Shown here piece after piece: positions 1-8,205 of a stretch of 64,000 nt of DNA. Positions within the stretch are counted from its first letter, which is position 1, and each line of letters begins with the position of its first letter. Position numbers and translations under genes: made by a program. The DNA is from Nocardioides mangrovi (GTDB lineage Bacteria > Actinomycetota > Actinomycetes > Propionibacteriales > Nocardioidaceae), in NCBI RefSeq assembly GCF_020073815.1, contig NZ_JAIQZJ010000009.1, forward strand, positions 62,001-126,000. The letters are read 5' to 3'. The notes under the pieces were generated by a model, which worked only from the letters and a program-made list of their open reading frames with translations, did not search any database and was not told where the DNA came from.

Positions 1-627
1 CTGATCAACAACTTCAGCTGGGTCTTCTACCTCTTCGGCGCGTTCCTCGTGTACACGGCGTACACGCTGGTGAAGAGCTACCGGGCCCACGAGGACGAGC
101 ACCCGGAGGAGAACCGGGTGGTGAAGTTCGCGCAGAGCCACCTCAACGTCGGCGAGGAGTACCACGGCCTCAAGCTCTGGTACCGCCAGAACGGCGCCCG
201 CTTCGTCTCGCCGATGCTGATCGTGATCATCGCGCTCGGCACCACCGACCTGCTCTTCGCGCTCGACTCGATCCCGGCGATCTTCGGCATCACCCAGGAG
301 CCCTACCTGGTCTTCACCGCCAACGTCTTCGCGCTGATGGGTCTGCGGCAGCTCTACTTCCTGCTCGGTGGGCTGCTCAAGCGGCTGGTCTACCTCTCGC
401 TGGGACTGGCGTTCATCCTCGCCTTCATCGGGGTGAAGCTGGTGCTGCACGCGCTCCACGAGAACGAGGTGCCCTTCATCAACGGCGGCGACCACGTGTC
501 CGTCCCCGACATCTCGTCCCTGCTCAGCCTCGCCGTCATCATCGTGACCCTCGTCGTCACCGGCGTCGCGAGCATCGTCGCGTCGCGGCGGATGACCGAC
601 GACGAGATCGAGGAACGCACGATCTGA
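1..627 (+). CDS. TerC family integral membrane protein (3' end only)
   Basis: The reading frame is open from base 1, so the start lies outside the window; 208 C-terminal residues are visible. They contain about five hydrophobic helices separated by short polar loops. Two stretches are typical of the TerC/Alx family: the segment with DSIPAIFGIT and the one with NVFALMGLRQLYFLL. Family members are polytopic membrane proteins linked to tellurium resistance or to manganese and metal-ion export; the substrate cannot be told from sequence. The protein ends in a short charged cytoplasmic tail (DDEIEERTI). A separate oxidoreductase gene follows after about 70 bases. Confidence 0.85.
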   Translation: MINNFSWVFYLFGAFLVYTAYTLVKSYRAHEDEHPEENRVVKFAQSHLNVGEEYHGLKLWYRQNGARFVSPMLIVIIALGTTDLLFALDSIPAIFGITQEPYLVFTANVFALMGLRQLYFLLGGLLKRLVYLSLGLAFILAFIGVKLVLHALHENEVPFINGGDHVSVPDISSLLSLAVIIVTLVVTGVASIVASRRMTDDEIEERTI

Positions 628-696
628 GCGCCGGCGTCTCGAGACCGACCGTCCACGGCTCGGAATAGTCGCCGGCGTCCGGGCCGTTGACCCGGG

Positions 697-1743
697 GTGA
701 GTGATCGCGAGCTGTCCCTGTCCGTGCTCGACCTGGTGCCGGTGCGCACCGACCAGGCGACGCCGGACGCGGTGGCCGCGACGCTCGCCCTGGCCCGCAC
801 CGCCGACGAGCGCGGGTACACCCGCTACTGGCTCGCCGAGCACCACAACATGCCGGCCGTCGCGGCCACCAACCCGCCGGTGCTCATCGGCCTCGTGGCC
901 GGGGCGACCGAGCGGATCCGGGTCGGCTCCGGCGGGGTGATGCTGCCCAACCACGCCCCGCTCGTGGTCGCCGAGCAGTTCGCGCTGCTCGAGGCCGCGT
1001 TCCCCGGACGGATCGACCTCGGCATCGGCCGGGCCCCGGGCAGCGACCCGGTCACGTCGTACGCCCTGCGCCACGGCGCCGGTGGCGTGAGCGACGAGGC
1101 CGTCACCCACTTCCCCGAGTACGTCGACAACGTGCTCGCGATGATGTCGCCCGAGGGCGTCGGCCTGGGGATCCAGGGCCGGACCTACCCGCTGCGGGCG
1201 ACGCCGCAGGCCGAGTCGGTGCCGACCATCTGGCTGCTCGGCTCCTCCGAGTACTCCGCCCGGCTGGCCGCGGAGAAGGGCATGCCCTACGTGTTCGCCC
1301 ACCACTTCTCCGGCAACGGCACCGCCGAGGCGCTCGCGCTCTACCGGCAGGCCTTCCGGCCCTCGCCCGAGCAGGACGCGCCGCGGACCTTCCTGACCGT
1401 GAACGTCGTGGTCGCCGAGACCACCGAGGAGGCGCGCCGGCTGGCGCTGCCGCAGCTCCAGGCCATGCTCGCCCTGCGCACGGGCGGCGACCTCCAGCCC
1501 CAGCGGCTGGTCGAGGAGGCCGAGAAGGTCGAGCTCCCGCAGGCGCACCTCGACCTCATGGACGCGATGGCGCAGCGCTGGGTGATCGGCGACCCGGCGA
1601 GCGCCCGTGCCCGGCTCGAGGAGCTGGCGGCGACGTACGACGTCGACGAGGTGATGGTCCACCCGGTCGCGGGTGCCTGGACCGGCACCGAGGCGGGCCG
1701 CAGCCCCGCCCGCGAGGAGACCCTGCGCCTGCTGGCGCCCTGA
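697..1743 (+). CDS. LLM class flavin-dependent oxidoreductase (luciferase-like monooxygenase)
   Basis: This 348-residue protein has the length and pattern of the bacterial luciferase-like TIM-barrel family that uses F420 or FMN. Visible family features are the N-terminal LSVLDLVPV strand, the EHHNMP loop at residues 48-53, the GSGGVMLPNHAPL segment and the DLGIGRAPGSDP loop. The pattern matches the MsnO8-like subgroup, whose substrates are mostly unknown. The GTG at 697 is preferred because the protein then begins at the first barrel strand. It stands alone between the TerC gene and infA. Cofactor and substrate are not predictable here. Confidence 0.85.
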   Translation: MSDRELSLSVLDLVPVRTDQATPDAVAATLALARTADERGYTRYWLAEHHNMPAVAATNPPVLIGLVAGATERIRVGSGGVMLPNHAPLVVAEQFALLEAAFPGRIDLGIGRAPGSDPVTSYALRHGAGGVSDEAVTHFPEYVDNVLAMMSPEGVGLGIQGRTYPLRATPQAESVPTIWLLGSSEYSARLAAEKGMPYVFAHHFSGNGTAEALALYRQAFRPSPEQDAPRTFLTVNVVVAETTEEARRLALPQLQAMLALRTGGDLQPQRLVEEAEKVELPQAHLDLMDAMAQRWVIGDPASARARLEELAATYDVDEVMVHPVAGAWTGTEAGRSPAREETLRLLAP

Positions 1744-1775
1744 TCGGGCGGTCACCGGAGGGCGGCTCCGGGCAA

Positions 1776-1806
1776 TTCGTGTTTCCGCGCCGTTTCCGAC
1801 TAGACT
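1776..1806 (+). promoter_or_regulatory. Putative infA promoter
   Basis: A TAGACT hexamer (1801-1806) fits the actinobacterial TAnnnT -10 pattern. A TTCGTG at 1776-1781 lies 19 bases upstream as a possible -35. It would drive the infA-rplQ block with a leader of about 190 bases. The -10 resembles the TAGTCT found ahead of rplM and rplY in this window. This is prediction only. Confidence 0.4.
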
Positions 1807-1935
1807 GGCGTGTCGGCCCAACGTGGGTCTGCTCCGTGGTGCCTCGCGGCTGCCCGAGCACGGGATGAATCACTCTCGAGTGGCTCGCTCACGTGCGCGG
1901 GAAATGAGGTCCACCGAGCGGCTCTACGAGGTCCA

Positions 1936-1955
1936 CCGCCCCAAACCCGGGGCGG
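1936..1955 (+). other. Hairpin in the infA leader
   Basis: CCGCCCC (1936-1942) pairs perfectly with GGGGCGG (1949-1955) across a six-base loop. It lies about 50 bases before the infA start in the presumed 5' leader. It may affect leader stability or translation. No known leader motif is recognised. Confidence 0.4.
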
Positions 1956-2003
1956 GCGGTTCCCGGGTCACGGTAGACAAACGATCAACAGATTGTGGAG
2001 GAC

Positions 2004-2225
2004 ATGCCGAAGAAAGAAGGCGTGATCGAGATCGAGGGCACCGTCGTGGAGGCCCTTCCCAACGCGATGTTCCGCGTGGAGCTCAGCAACGGCCACAAGG
2101 TTCTCGCCCACATCAGCGGCAAGATGCGACAGCACTACATCCGGATCCTCCCCGAGGACCGCGTGGTGGTCGAGCTCTCGCCGTACGACCTCACCCGAGG
2201 TCGGATCGTCTACCGCTACAAGTGA
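2004..2225 (+). CDS. infA: Translation initiation factor IF-1
   Basis: The 73-residue product is a single OB-fold (S1-like) protein that binds the 30S A site during initiation. The sequence runs [12 protein letters not shown] to the C-terminal [12 protein letters not shown] and is nearly the actinobacterial consensus over its whole length. The ATG at 2004 is chosen because family members begin MPKK or MAKK; the in-frame GTG at 1995 would add only three residues and lies within the GGAGG ribosome-binding region. It opens the conserved infA-rpmJ-rpsM-rpsK-rpsD-rpoA-rplQ cluster. Upstream secY-adk-map genes, usual neighbours in actinobacteria, are absent from this window. Confidence 0.98.
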   Translation: MPKKEGVIEIEGTVVEALPNAMFRVELSNGHKVLAHISGKMRQHYIRILPEDRVVVELSPYDLTRGRIVYRYK

Positions 2226-2286
2226 GCGAGCTCGCGAGCTCACCGTTCGATACGACAGCCAGCCGAGTAGCGAAGGAACAGACCTG

Positions 2287-2400
2287 ATGAAGGTCAAGCC
2301 CAGCGTCAAGCCCATCTGTGACAAGTGCAAGGTGATCCGTCGCCACGGCCGCGTCATGGTGATCTGCGAGAACCCGCGCCACAAGCAGCGCCAGGGTTGA
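2287..2400 (+). CDS. rpmJ: 50S ribosomal protein L36
   Basis: This 37-residue protein begins [14 protein letters not shown] and keeps the zinc-ribbon ligands of the C+ form: CDKC near residues 11-14, then a later Cys and the His of the PRHKQRQG tail. L36 is a small 50S subunit protein that stabilises 23S rRNA. It lies 61 bases after infA and 157 bases before rpsM, the standard actinobacterial order. Retention of the cysteines means this copy would need zinc. A zinc-free paralogue may exist elsewhere, which this window cannot show. Confidence 0.97.
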   Translation: MKVKPSVKPICDKCKVIRRHGRVMVICENPRHKQRQG

Positions 2401-2557
2401 GCAGCAGCAACAACTGAAGAACACCACAACGTGATCGCTTAGCCACGTCGTACGACGGGGCGAACCACCTCCGGAGCAGCAGGCCGGAGCCCACCTCACG
2501 AGGCCGGGGATGCGACACGACCGAAACCGCTGCGAACGAACCAGAAGGACAAGCCAC

Positions 2558-2932
2558 ATGGCACGCCTCGTTGGTGTGGACCTCCCGCGCGACAAGCGCA
2601 TCGAGGTCGCACTCACCTACATCTACGGCATCGGCCGTACCCGCGCCCAGCAGCTCCTGGCCGCCACCGGGGTCAACCCCGACCTGCGCGTCCACCAGCT
2701 GGGTGACGAGGAGCTGGTCAAGCTCCGCGATGAGATCGAAGCCAACTTCAAGATCGAGGGTGACCTCCGTCGCGAGGTCCAGGCCGACATCCGTCGCAAG
2801 ATCGAGATCGGCAGCTACCAGGGTCGCCGTCACCGCCAGGGCCTCCCGGTCCGCGGTCAGCGCACCAAGACCAACGCCCGCACCCGCAAGGGTCCGAAGC
2901 GCACGGTTGCCGGCAAGAAGAAGGCGAAGTGA
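2558..2932 (+). CDS. rpsM: 30S ribosomal protein S13
   Basis: The 124-residue product has the S13 pattern: helical N-terminal region starting [14 protein letters not shown], the [11 protein letters not shown] helix-two-turn-helix, and the basic C-terminal tail [14 protein letters not shown] that reaches toward the tRNA sites. S13 contacts the 50S subunit through the intersubunit bridges. The ATG at 2558 matches the conserved N-terminus. It is the third gene of the infA-rplQ block and is followed by rpsK after a 68-base spacer. Confidence 0.98.
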   Translation: MARLVGVDLPRDKRIEVALTYIYGIGRTRAQQLLAATGVNPDLRVHQLGDEELVKLRDEIEANFKIEGDLRREVQADIRRKIEIGSYQGRRHRQGLPVRGQRTKTNARTRKGPKRTVAGKKKAK

Positions 2933-3000
2933 TCCAGCGCTGACGCGCTGATCCTCGTCACACTCAGAGCTTTCAGACCAGATACCTCAGGAGTTACTGC

Positions 3001-3408
3001 ATGCCTCCCAAGAGCCGCACCGCGGCTGGCGCCAAGAAGGTGCGCCGCAAGGAGAAGAAGAACGTCGCCGTGGGCGAGGCCCACATCAAGAGCACGTTCA
3101 ACAACACGATCGTCACGATCACCGACCCGACCGGTGCGGTGATCTCGTGGGCCTCGGCCGGCACCGTCGGCTTCAAGGGCTCCCGCAAGTCCACCCCGTT
3201 CGCTGCGCAGATGGCCGCGGAGGCCGCCGGCCGCCGGGCGATGGAGCACGGCATGAAGAAGATCGACGTCTTCGTGAAGGGCCCGGGCTCGGGCCGCGAG
3301 ACCGCGATCCGCTCCCTGGGTGCCATCGGCCTCGAGGTCGGCACCATCCAGGACGTCACGCCCACGCCGCACAACGGCTGCCGCCCGCCCAAGCGTCGCC
3401 GCGTCTGA
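3001..3408 (+). CDS. rpsK: 30S ribosomal protein S11
   Basis: The 135-residue protein is S11, a platform protein of the 30S subunit that binds 16S rRNA near the mRNA exit. Recognisable segments are [15 protein letters not shown], the [22 protein letters not shown] stretch and the C-terminal [16 protein letters not shown]. The N-terminal basic extension (about 20 residues rich in K and R) is usual for actinobacteria. An AGGAG lies shortly before the ATG. Co-transcription with rpsM and rpsD is likely from the tight spacing. Confidence 0.98.
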   Translation: MPPKSRTAAGAKKVRRKEKKNVAVGEAHIKSTFNNTIVTITDPTGAVISWASAGTVGFKGSRKSTPFAAQMAAEAAGRRAMEHGMKKIDVFVKGPGSGRETAIRSLGAIGLEVGTIQDVTPTPHNGCRPPKRRRV

Positions 3409-3440
3409 CCCAGCGACCGAGAACAGGAGACTTGTAGAAA

Positions 3441-4049
3441 ATGGCCCGTTACACCGGTCCCATGACCCGGAAGTCGCGCCGTCTCGGCGTCGACCTCGTC
3501 GGCGGTGACGCTGCGTTCGAGAAGCGTCCCTACCCGCCCGGCCAGCACGGCCGTGCGCGCATCAAGGAGAGCGAGTACCGCTCGCAGCTGCAGGAGAAGC
3601 AGAAGGCCCGCTTCACCTACGGCGTGATGGAGCGTCAGTTCCACAACTACTACGTCGAGGCCTCGCGTCGCTCCGGCAAGACCGGCGACAACCTGCTCCA
3701 GCTCCTGGAGTGCCGCCTCGACAACGTGGTCTACCGTGCCGGCTTCGCCCGCACCCGCCGCCACGCCCGCCAGCTGGTCGTCCACGGCCACTTCAAGGTC
3801 AACGGCAAGAAGGTCGACATCCCGTCGTTCCAGGTGTCGGCCCACGACGTCATCGACGTCCGCGAGAAGTCGCTCGAGACGACCCCGTTCATCGTCGCCC
3901 GTGAGACCCACGGCGAGCGCGTCGTCCCCGCCTGGCTCGAGGCCATCCCGTCGCGGATGCGCGTCCTCGTCCACCAGGTCCCGGTCCGGGCCCAGATCGA
4001 CATCCCGGTCCAGGAGCAGCTCATCGTCGAGTACTACTCGAAGAAGTGA
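3441..4049 (+). CDS. rpsD: 30S ribosomal protein S4
   Basis: The 202-residue product is S4, an early-assembling 16S rRNA binding protein. It starts MARYTGPMTRKSRRLGVDL, contains PYPPGQHGRAR and a C-terminal S4 RNA-binding domain with ARTRRHARQLVVHGHF, and ends LIVEYYSKK. The N-terminal zinc cysteines of the C+ form are absent, so this is the zinc-independent type, as in mycobacteria. The ATG at 3441 gives the conserved N-terminus. It sits 32 bases after rpsK; a strong hairpin follows before rpoA. Confidence 0.97.
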   Translation: MARYTGPMTRKSRRLGVDLVGGDAAFEKRPYPPGQHGRARIKESEYRSQLQEKQKARFTYGVMERQFHNYYVEASRRSGKTGDNLLQLLECRLDNVVYRAGFARTRRHARQLVVHGHFKVNGKKVDIPSFQVSAHDVIDVREKSLETTPFIVARETHGERVVPAWLEAIPSRMRVLVHQVPVRAQIDIPVQEQLIVEYYSKK

Positions 4050-4056
4050 CACCGGC

Positions 4057-4084
4057 GGGTGTCCCGCCTCCGGGCGGGGCACCC
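4057..4084 (+). terminator. Hairpin between rpsD and rpoA (terminator or attenuator)
   Basis: GGGTGTCCCGCC (4057-4068) pairs with GGCGGGGCACCC (4073-4084) over twelve positions with one G-U pair and a four-base loop. It lies directly after the rpsD stop. No long T run follows, so it may only reduce readthrough or stabilise the rpsD 3' end, since rpoA downstream must still be expressed. Confidence 0.5.
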
Positions 4085-4156
4085 ACCACCCACCTTCCGT
4101 CACCCAGCACATTCGGGCCCGTCAAATAGCGGGTGGGCCCGGAAAGGAAAGAACAA

Positions 4157-5173
4157 GTGCTCATCGCACAGCGCCCCACCCTGTCGGAAGAGACCGTCGA
4201 CGAGTTCCGGTCGCGGTTCGTCATCGAGCCGCTGGAGCCCGGCTTCGGCTACACGCTCGGCAACTCGCTGCGTCGTACGCTGCTCAGCTCGATCCCCGGT
4301 GCCTCGATCACGAGCATCAAGGTCGACAGCGTCCTCCACGAGTTCTCGACCATCGAGGGGGTCAAGGAGGACGTCACCGAGGTCATCCTCAACCTCAAGG
4401 GCCTGGTCGTCTCCTCGGAGCACGACGAGCCGGTCACCATGTACCTCCGCAAGTCGGGCGCCGGTGACGTCACCGCCGCCGACATCGCGCCGCCGGCCGG
4501 TGTCGAGGTGCACAACCCGGACCTGAAGATCGCCACCCTGTCCGACAAGGGCAAGCTGGAGATGGAGCTGGTCGTCGAGCGCGGCCGCGGCTACGTCTCG
4601 TCGGTCCTCAACAAGGGCGCCGACAACGAGATCGGCCGGATCCCGGTCGACTCGATCTACAGCCCGGTCCTCAAGGTGACCTACAAGGTCGAGGCCACCC
4701 GTGTCGAGCAGCGCACCGACTTCGACAAGCTCGTCATCGACGTCGAGACCAAGCCGTCGATCCGTCCCCGCGACGCGATCGCCTCGGCCGGCAAGACGCT
4801 GGTCGAGCTCTTCGGCCTGGCCCGCGAGCTGAACGTCGAGGCCGAGGGCATCGACATCGGCCCGTCGCCCGTCGACGAGCAGCTGGCTGCGGACCTCGCC
4901 CTCCCGGTCGAGGACCTGCAGCTCACCGTCCGCTCCTACAACTGCCTCAAGCGCGAGGGCATCCACACCGTGGGTGAGCTCATCAGCCGCTCGGAGCAGG
5001 ACCTCCTCGACATCCGCAACTTCGGCGCGAAGTCGATCGACGAGGTCAAGGCCAAGCTGGTCGAGATGGGCCTGTCCCTCAAGGACAGCGCGCCCGGCTT
5101 CGACCCGCACGCCGCCCTCGCGGCGTACGGCGACGACGACGACGACGCCTTCGTCGAGGACGAGCAGTACTGA
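4157..5173 (+). CDS. rpoA: DNA-directed RNA polymerase subunit alpha
   Basis: The 338-residue product is the alpha subunit that nucleates RNA polymerase assembly and contacts activators and UP elements. The N-terminal domain (about 1-230) begins [17 protein letters not shown] and has the [19 protein letters not shown] motif. The C-terminal domain (about 250-320) has the helix-hairpin-helix stretch [19 protein letters not shown]. The GTG at 4157 is preferred: it matches the conserved MLIAQRP start and follows a GGAAAGGAAAG ribosome-binding region, whereas the in-frame GTG at 4133 would translate that region. The end is strongly acidic ([13 protein letters not shown]). Confidence 0.97.
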   Translation: MLIAQRPTLSEETVDEFRSRFVIEPLEPGFGYTLGNSLRRTLLSSIPGASITSIKVDSVLHEFSTIEGVKEDVTEVILNLKGLVVSSEHDEPVTMYLRKSGAGDVTAADIAPPAGVEVHNPDLKIATLSDKGKLEMELVVERGRGYVSSVLNKGADNEIGRIPVDSIYSPVLKVTYKVEATRVEQRTDFDKLVIDVETKPSIRPRDAIASAGKTLVELFGLARELNVEAEGIDIGPSPVDEQLAADLALPVEDLQLTVRSYNCLKREGIHTVGELISRSEQDLLDIRNFGAKSIDEVKAKLVEMGLSLKDSAPGFDPHAALAAYGDDDDDAFVEDEQY

Positions 5174-5195
5174 GTTGGATTGCTCGGGATCCGCA

Positions 5196-5225
5196 ATCGG
5201 GCTTCGCCCGATGCCGCTTCGCGGC
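5196..5225 (+). repeat. Two tandem TTC-loop hairpins after rpoA
   Basis: ATCGGGC-TTC-GCCCGAT (5196-5212) and GCCGC-TTC-GCGGC (5213-5225) are adjacent perfect stem-loops with the same three-base loop. They begin about 20 bases after the rpoA stop. They could act as RNA 3'-end stabilisers or partial terminators. No T run follows. Confidence 0.55.
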
Positions 5226-5256
5226 GGCGGACCCGAGCCGCGGTTGACGTAGCTTC

Positions 5257-5334
5257 GGGTGGAGGTCCGTCGGCGTCTGGCGGACCGAAACCTGGGGTGG
5301 AGGTCCGTCGGCGTCTGGCGGACCGAAACCTGGG
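5257..5334 (+). repeat. 38-bp tandem direct repeat, two copies
   Basis: Two identical 38-bp units start at 5257 and 5295, and the match runs to 5334. Each contains the inverted pair GGTCCG and CGGACC (5264-5269 with 5281-5286; 5302-5307 with 5319-5324) around an 11-base loop. The array fills part of the unusually long 260-base rpoA-rplQ spacer. Origin by tandem duplication is inferred; function is unknown. Confidence 0.75.
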
Positions 5335-5433
5335 TTGCGGTCACCTCAGCAGCACCACACCTGAAAATCGATCCGGCAGCCTGCCGGTCGTCTACCCCGG
5401 TACCTCGTACGGCCGGAGAGAAAAGAGAGACAC

Positions 5434-6006
5434 ATGCCCAAGCCCACCAAGGGTGCCCGCCTCGGCGGCAGCCCGGCCCACCAGCGCCTGATCCTCTCGA
5501 ACCTGGCCACCCAGCTGTTCGAGCACGGTCGGATCACCACCACCGAGGCCAAGGCGCGCACGCTGCGCCCGGTCGCGGAGAAGCTGATCACCAAGGCGAA
5601 GAAGGGCGACCTGCACAACCGTCGCGAGGTCCTCAAGACCATCCGCGACAAGTCGGTCGTGCACGAGCTGTTCACCGAGATCGCGCCGCGCTTCGCGGAG
5701 CGTCCGGGCGGCTACACCCGCATCACCAAGGTCGGCCCCCGCAAGGGTGACAACGCGCCGATGGCGGTCATCGAGCTCGTGACCGAGCCCTACAGCCCGA
5801 AGCCCGCCGCCTCGAAGGCCACGAAGGCCGCCGCCCCGGCGCCGGCCCCGGTCGAGGAGGCTCCGGCCGAGGAGACCGTCGCCGAGGAGGCTCCGGTCGA
5901 GGAGACCGCCACCGAGGAGACGGTCGCCGAGGAGACCGCGGTCGAGGAGACCGAGGCCCCCGAGGCTGCCGCCGAGGAGAGCACCGAGGAGGACGAGAAG
6001 GCCTGA
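5434..6006 (+). CDS. rplQ: 50S ribosomal protein L17 with long acidic C-terminal tail
   Basis: Residues 1 to about 118 form the L17 core ([66 protein letters not shown]). L17 binds 23S rRNA near the exit tunnel. The remaining 70 or so residues are a low-complexity tail of A, P, E, T and V with repeated EETVAEE/EEAPVEE units, making the protein 190 residues against about 120-130 in E. coli. Actinobacterial L17 often carries such tails. AGAGAAAAGAGAG before the ATG supplies the ribosome-binding site. In many actinobacteria truA follows directly; here it lies about 3.9 kb away. Confidence 0.95.
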   Translation: MPKPTKGARLGGSPAHQRLILSNLATQLFEHGRITTTEAKARTLRPVAEKLITKAKKGDLHNRREVLKTIRDKSVVHELFTEIAPRFAERPGGYTRITKVGPRKGDNAPMAVIELVTEPYSPKPAASKATKAAAPAPAPVEEAPAEETVAEEAPVEETATEETVAEETAVEETEAPEAAAEESTEEDEKA

Positions 6007-6023
6007 GCCTGATCGCCTCGCGC

Positions 6024-6057
6024 ACCGACCCGTCAGAGCACGCTCTGGCGGGTCGGT
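6024..6057. terminator. Bidirectional terminator between rplQ and the reductase gene
   Basis: ACCGACCCG (6024-6032) pairs with CGGGTCGGT (6049-6057), and CAGAGC (6034-6039) pairs with GCTCTG (6042-6047) inside it. The result is a long, nearly perfect stem between two convergent genes, so it can serve both strands. Confidence 0.85.
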
Positions 6058-6058
6058 G

Positions 6059-6952
6059 TCATTTCAGCTCGCGGAGGACGCGCTCGGAGGCGGGCGTCGC
6101 AACGCCGTGCAGCCGGCCGAGCAGCACGATCTCGCCGACCCGGTAGTCGATCTCGGTGGGCAGCCCGCGGGTGATGCTCTGGGCGAGCGAGTTGCCACGG
6201 AAGTCGGCGATGTCGACGCGGGGGCGCAGCACGTCGCCGCGGCGGACGTCGTCCTGCTCGGCCGTGACGACCGGGATGCCGGCGGCGGCCAGCGCGGCCT
6301 CGCCCTCGGCGAGCACCGCCGCCGCGAGCTGGTCGGCCTCCGGGCCGGTGGGCAGCAGCGTGGACACGTCGCCGACGGCGTTGACTAGGAGCTTGCGGTG
6401 CTTCCACGCCATGATGTCGGGCCGCGCGACGGACTCGAAGCCGGCGGTGCGCAGGTCGGCCGCGACCCGGTCGGCGACGTCGTCGGAGCCGCTCGGGAAG
6501 CGCCCGACGTCGAGGATGCCCGGGGTCGGCCAGCACTTCTGCACGACCACACCCGGCTCGAGGTGCAGCGCGGGGAGCATGACGCAGACGGCGTACGTGC
6601 GGGCGAAGCGGCGCAGCACCGCGGCCTCGTTGGCGACGCCGTTCTGGGCGACCACGACGACGGCGCCGGGCGGGGCGTGGGCGACGAGGTCGTCGAGTGC
6701 CGCGTCGGTCTGGTGGGACTTCACGGTCAGCAGCACGACGGTGTCGTCGGTCCACGCGACGTCCGCGGCGCCGGCGGCGGCCGGGACGGCGACCGCACGG
6801 CGGCCGTCGTCGGTGTCGAGGACGAGACCGTCGGCGCGGACCCGGTCGAGGTGCGCGCCGCGCGCGACCAACGTGGTCGGCAGGCCGACGAGGTGCAGGT
6901 GGGCGCCGATGACGCCGCCGACGGCACCGGCGCCGTAGACGACGTACCTCAC
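6059..6952 (-). CDS. Ketopantoate reductase (PanE/ApbA) family protein
   Basis: The 297-residue product starts with a Rossmann strand and the dinucleotide motif GAGAVGG at residues 7-13. It contains the MAWKHRKLLVNAVGD segment that carries the catalytic Lys and Asn pattern of 2-dehydropantoate 2-reductases. Such enzymes reduce ketopantoate to pantoate with NADPH for CoA synthesis, but the family holds many paralogues. The GTG at 6952 is chosen because it overlaps the GntR stop codon by four bases (GTGA); an in-frame GTG at 6961 is the alternative. No pan genes are adjacent, so the biosynthetic role is uncertain. Confidence 0.75.
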   Translation of the reverse strand: MRYVVYGAGAVGGVIGAHLHLVGLPTTLVARGAHLDRVRADGLVLDTDDGRRAVAVPAAAGAADVAWTDDTVVLLTVKSHQTDAALDDLVAHAPPGAVVVVAQNGVANEAAVLRRFARTYAVCVMLPALHLEPGVVVQKCWPTPGILDVGRFPSGSDDVADRVAADLRTAGFESVARPDIMAWKHRKLLVNAVGDVSTLLPTGPEADQLAAAVLAEGEAALAAAGIPVVTAEQDDVRRGDVLRPRVDIADFRGNSLAQSITRGLPTEIDYRVGEIVLLGRLHGVATPASERVLRELK

Positions 6953-7296
6953 CGGGGCCACGACTCCTCGACGAGCCGGAGCGCCTCGGGGAGGGTGAGG
7001 TCCAGCCGGTGCGCGGTCGCGACGAACGCGGCCGCCGCGTCGCGGGCGCCGGAGCTCGCGCCGGACACGCGGGTGCCGCGCCGCCCCTCGGTGACGACCA
7101 CGCCGGCCTCCTCGAGCGCCCGGTAGGCCTTCGCGACGGTGTTGGGGGCCAGGCCCAGGTCGGCCGCGAGCGCGCGGACGGTGGGCAGCCGGGTGCCCGT
7201 CGGCAGGTCGCCGGACGCCGCCCGTGCGGCCACCTGCGCCCGCAGCTGCTCGTACGGCGGGATGTCCGAGGTCGCGTCGAGGGGGAACACCTCCAT
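6949..7296 (-). CDS. GntR-family regulator, short YtrA-like form
   Basis: About 115 residues form a winged-helix domain (PPYEQLRAQVAARAASGDLP, LPTVRALAADLGLAPNTVAKAYRALEEAGVV) followed by a short helical tail of some 40 residues, the YtrA-type architecture with no large effector domain. It probably controls its downstream partner, which it overlaps by four bases, and perhaps the divergent PfkB gene. The start is uncertain: ATG at 7296, ATG at 7305 or GTG at 7290 are all possible. The divergent gene starts within about 20 bases. Confidence 0.85.
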   Translation of the reverse strand: MEVFPLDATSDIPPYEQLRAQVAARAASGDLPTGTRLPTVRALAADLGLAPNTVAKAYRALEEAGVVVTEGRRGTRVSGASSGARDAAAAFVATAHRLDLTLPEALRLVEESWPR

Positions 7297-7314
7297 GCTC
7301 CGCATGGTAGAGAC

Positions 7315-8205
7315 ATGCCCATGGATCCTGACGTGCTCGTGGTGGGCGAGGCGCTCGTCGACATCGTCCACGCCGCCGACGGCACGACCGTCGAGCATCC
7401 CGGCGGGAGCGCCGCGAACGTCGCCGTGGCGCTGAGCCGGCTGGGCCGGCCGGTGCGCTTCGCGACGGCGTGGGCGGACGACGAGCGCGGAGCCGTCCTC
7501 GCCGCCCACCTCGCTCGCGCCGGCGTCACGCTGGCCGGCGACCCGCACGTGCTGACCCGCACCGCGACGGCGGCCGCGACGCTCGGTGCGGACGGAGGCG
7601 CGTCGTACGTGTTCGACCTGGAGTGGCGCCTAGGTGGGGTGGAGGTCGGCGAGCCCGCGTTCGTGCACCTCTGCTCGCTCGGTGCGGTGCTGGAGCCCGG
7701 CGCCGACCAGGTGCTCGAGCTGGTGGCCGGGCTGCGGGGGAGCGCGACGGTCACCTACGACGTCAACGCCCGCCCGGCGATCACCGGCACCGGCCCGGAG
7801 GTGGTGGCCCTCGTCGAGCGGGCGGCCGCGGTGGCCGACCTGGTCAAGGCCTCCGACGAGGACCTCGAGGCGCTCTACCCGCACCTCGACCTGGCCGCCG
7901 CGGCCGCGCACCTACGCACCCTGGGGCCGGCCGCCGTCGTGGTCACCCGTGGCGGCGCGGGCGCGACGTGGTTCGGGGCGGGCGCGCCGGTCGAGGTCGC
8001 GTCGCGACCGGTCACGGTCGCCGACACCATCGGCGCCGGCGACACCTTCGGTGCGGCCGTCGTCGACGCGCTCTGGGACCGCGGACCGATCGCCGCCCTG
8101 GGCGCGGACGACATCGCGCAGGTCCTCACCCATGCCGCCCGGGCCGCGGCGGTCACCGTGTCGCGGCCGGGCGCGGACCCGCCGTACCGCTCGGAGCTCT
8201 CCTAG
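7315..8205 (+). CDS. PfkB-family carbohydrate kinase
   Basis: The 296-residue protein has both PfkB signatures: the N-terminal PGGSAANVAVALSRLG region and the C-terminal DTIGAGDTFGAAVVDAL, whose GAGD supplies the catalytic base and anion hole. It would phosphorylate a sugar or nucleoside using ATP; fructokinase or ribokinase activity is plausible but not resolved. Start candidates are ATG 7315 and ATG 7321, with no clear ribosome-binding site, so leaderless translation is possible. It diverges from the GntR regulator with almost no spacer. Its end overlaps the convergent reductase gene by four bases (8202-8205). Confidence 0.85.
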   Translation: MPMDPDVLVVGEALVDIVHAADGTTVEHPGGSAANVAVALSRLGRPVRFATAWADDERGAVLAAHLARAGVTLAGDPHVLTRTATAAATLGADGGASYVFDLEWRLGGVEVGEPAFVHLCSLGAVLEPGADQVLELVAGLRGSATVTYDVNARPAITGTGPEVVALVERAAAVADLVKASDEDLEALYPHLDLAAAAAHLRTLGPAAVVVTRGGAGATWFGAGAPVEVASRPVTVADTIGAGDTFGAAVVDALWDRGPIAALGADDIAQVLTHAARAAAVTVSRPGADPPYRSELS

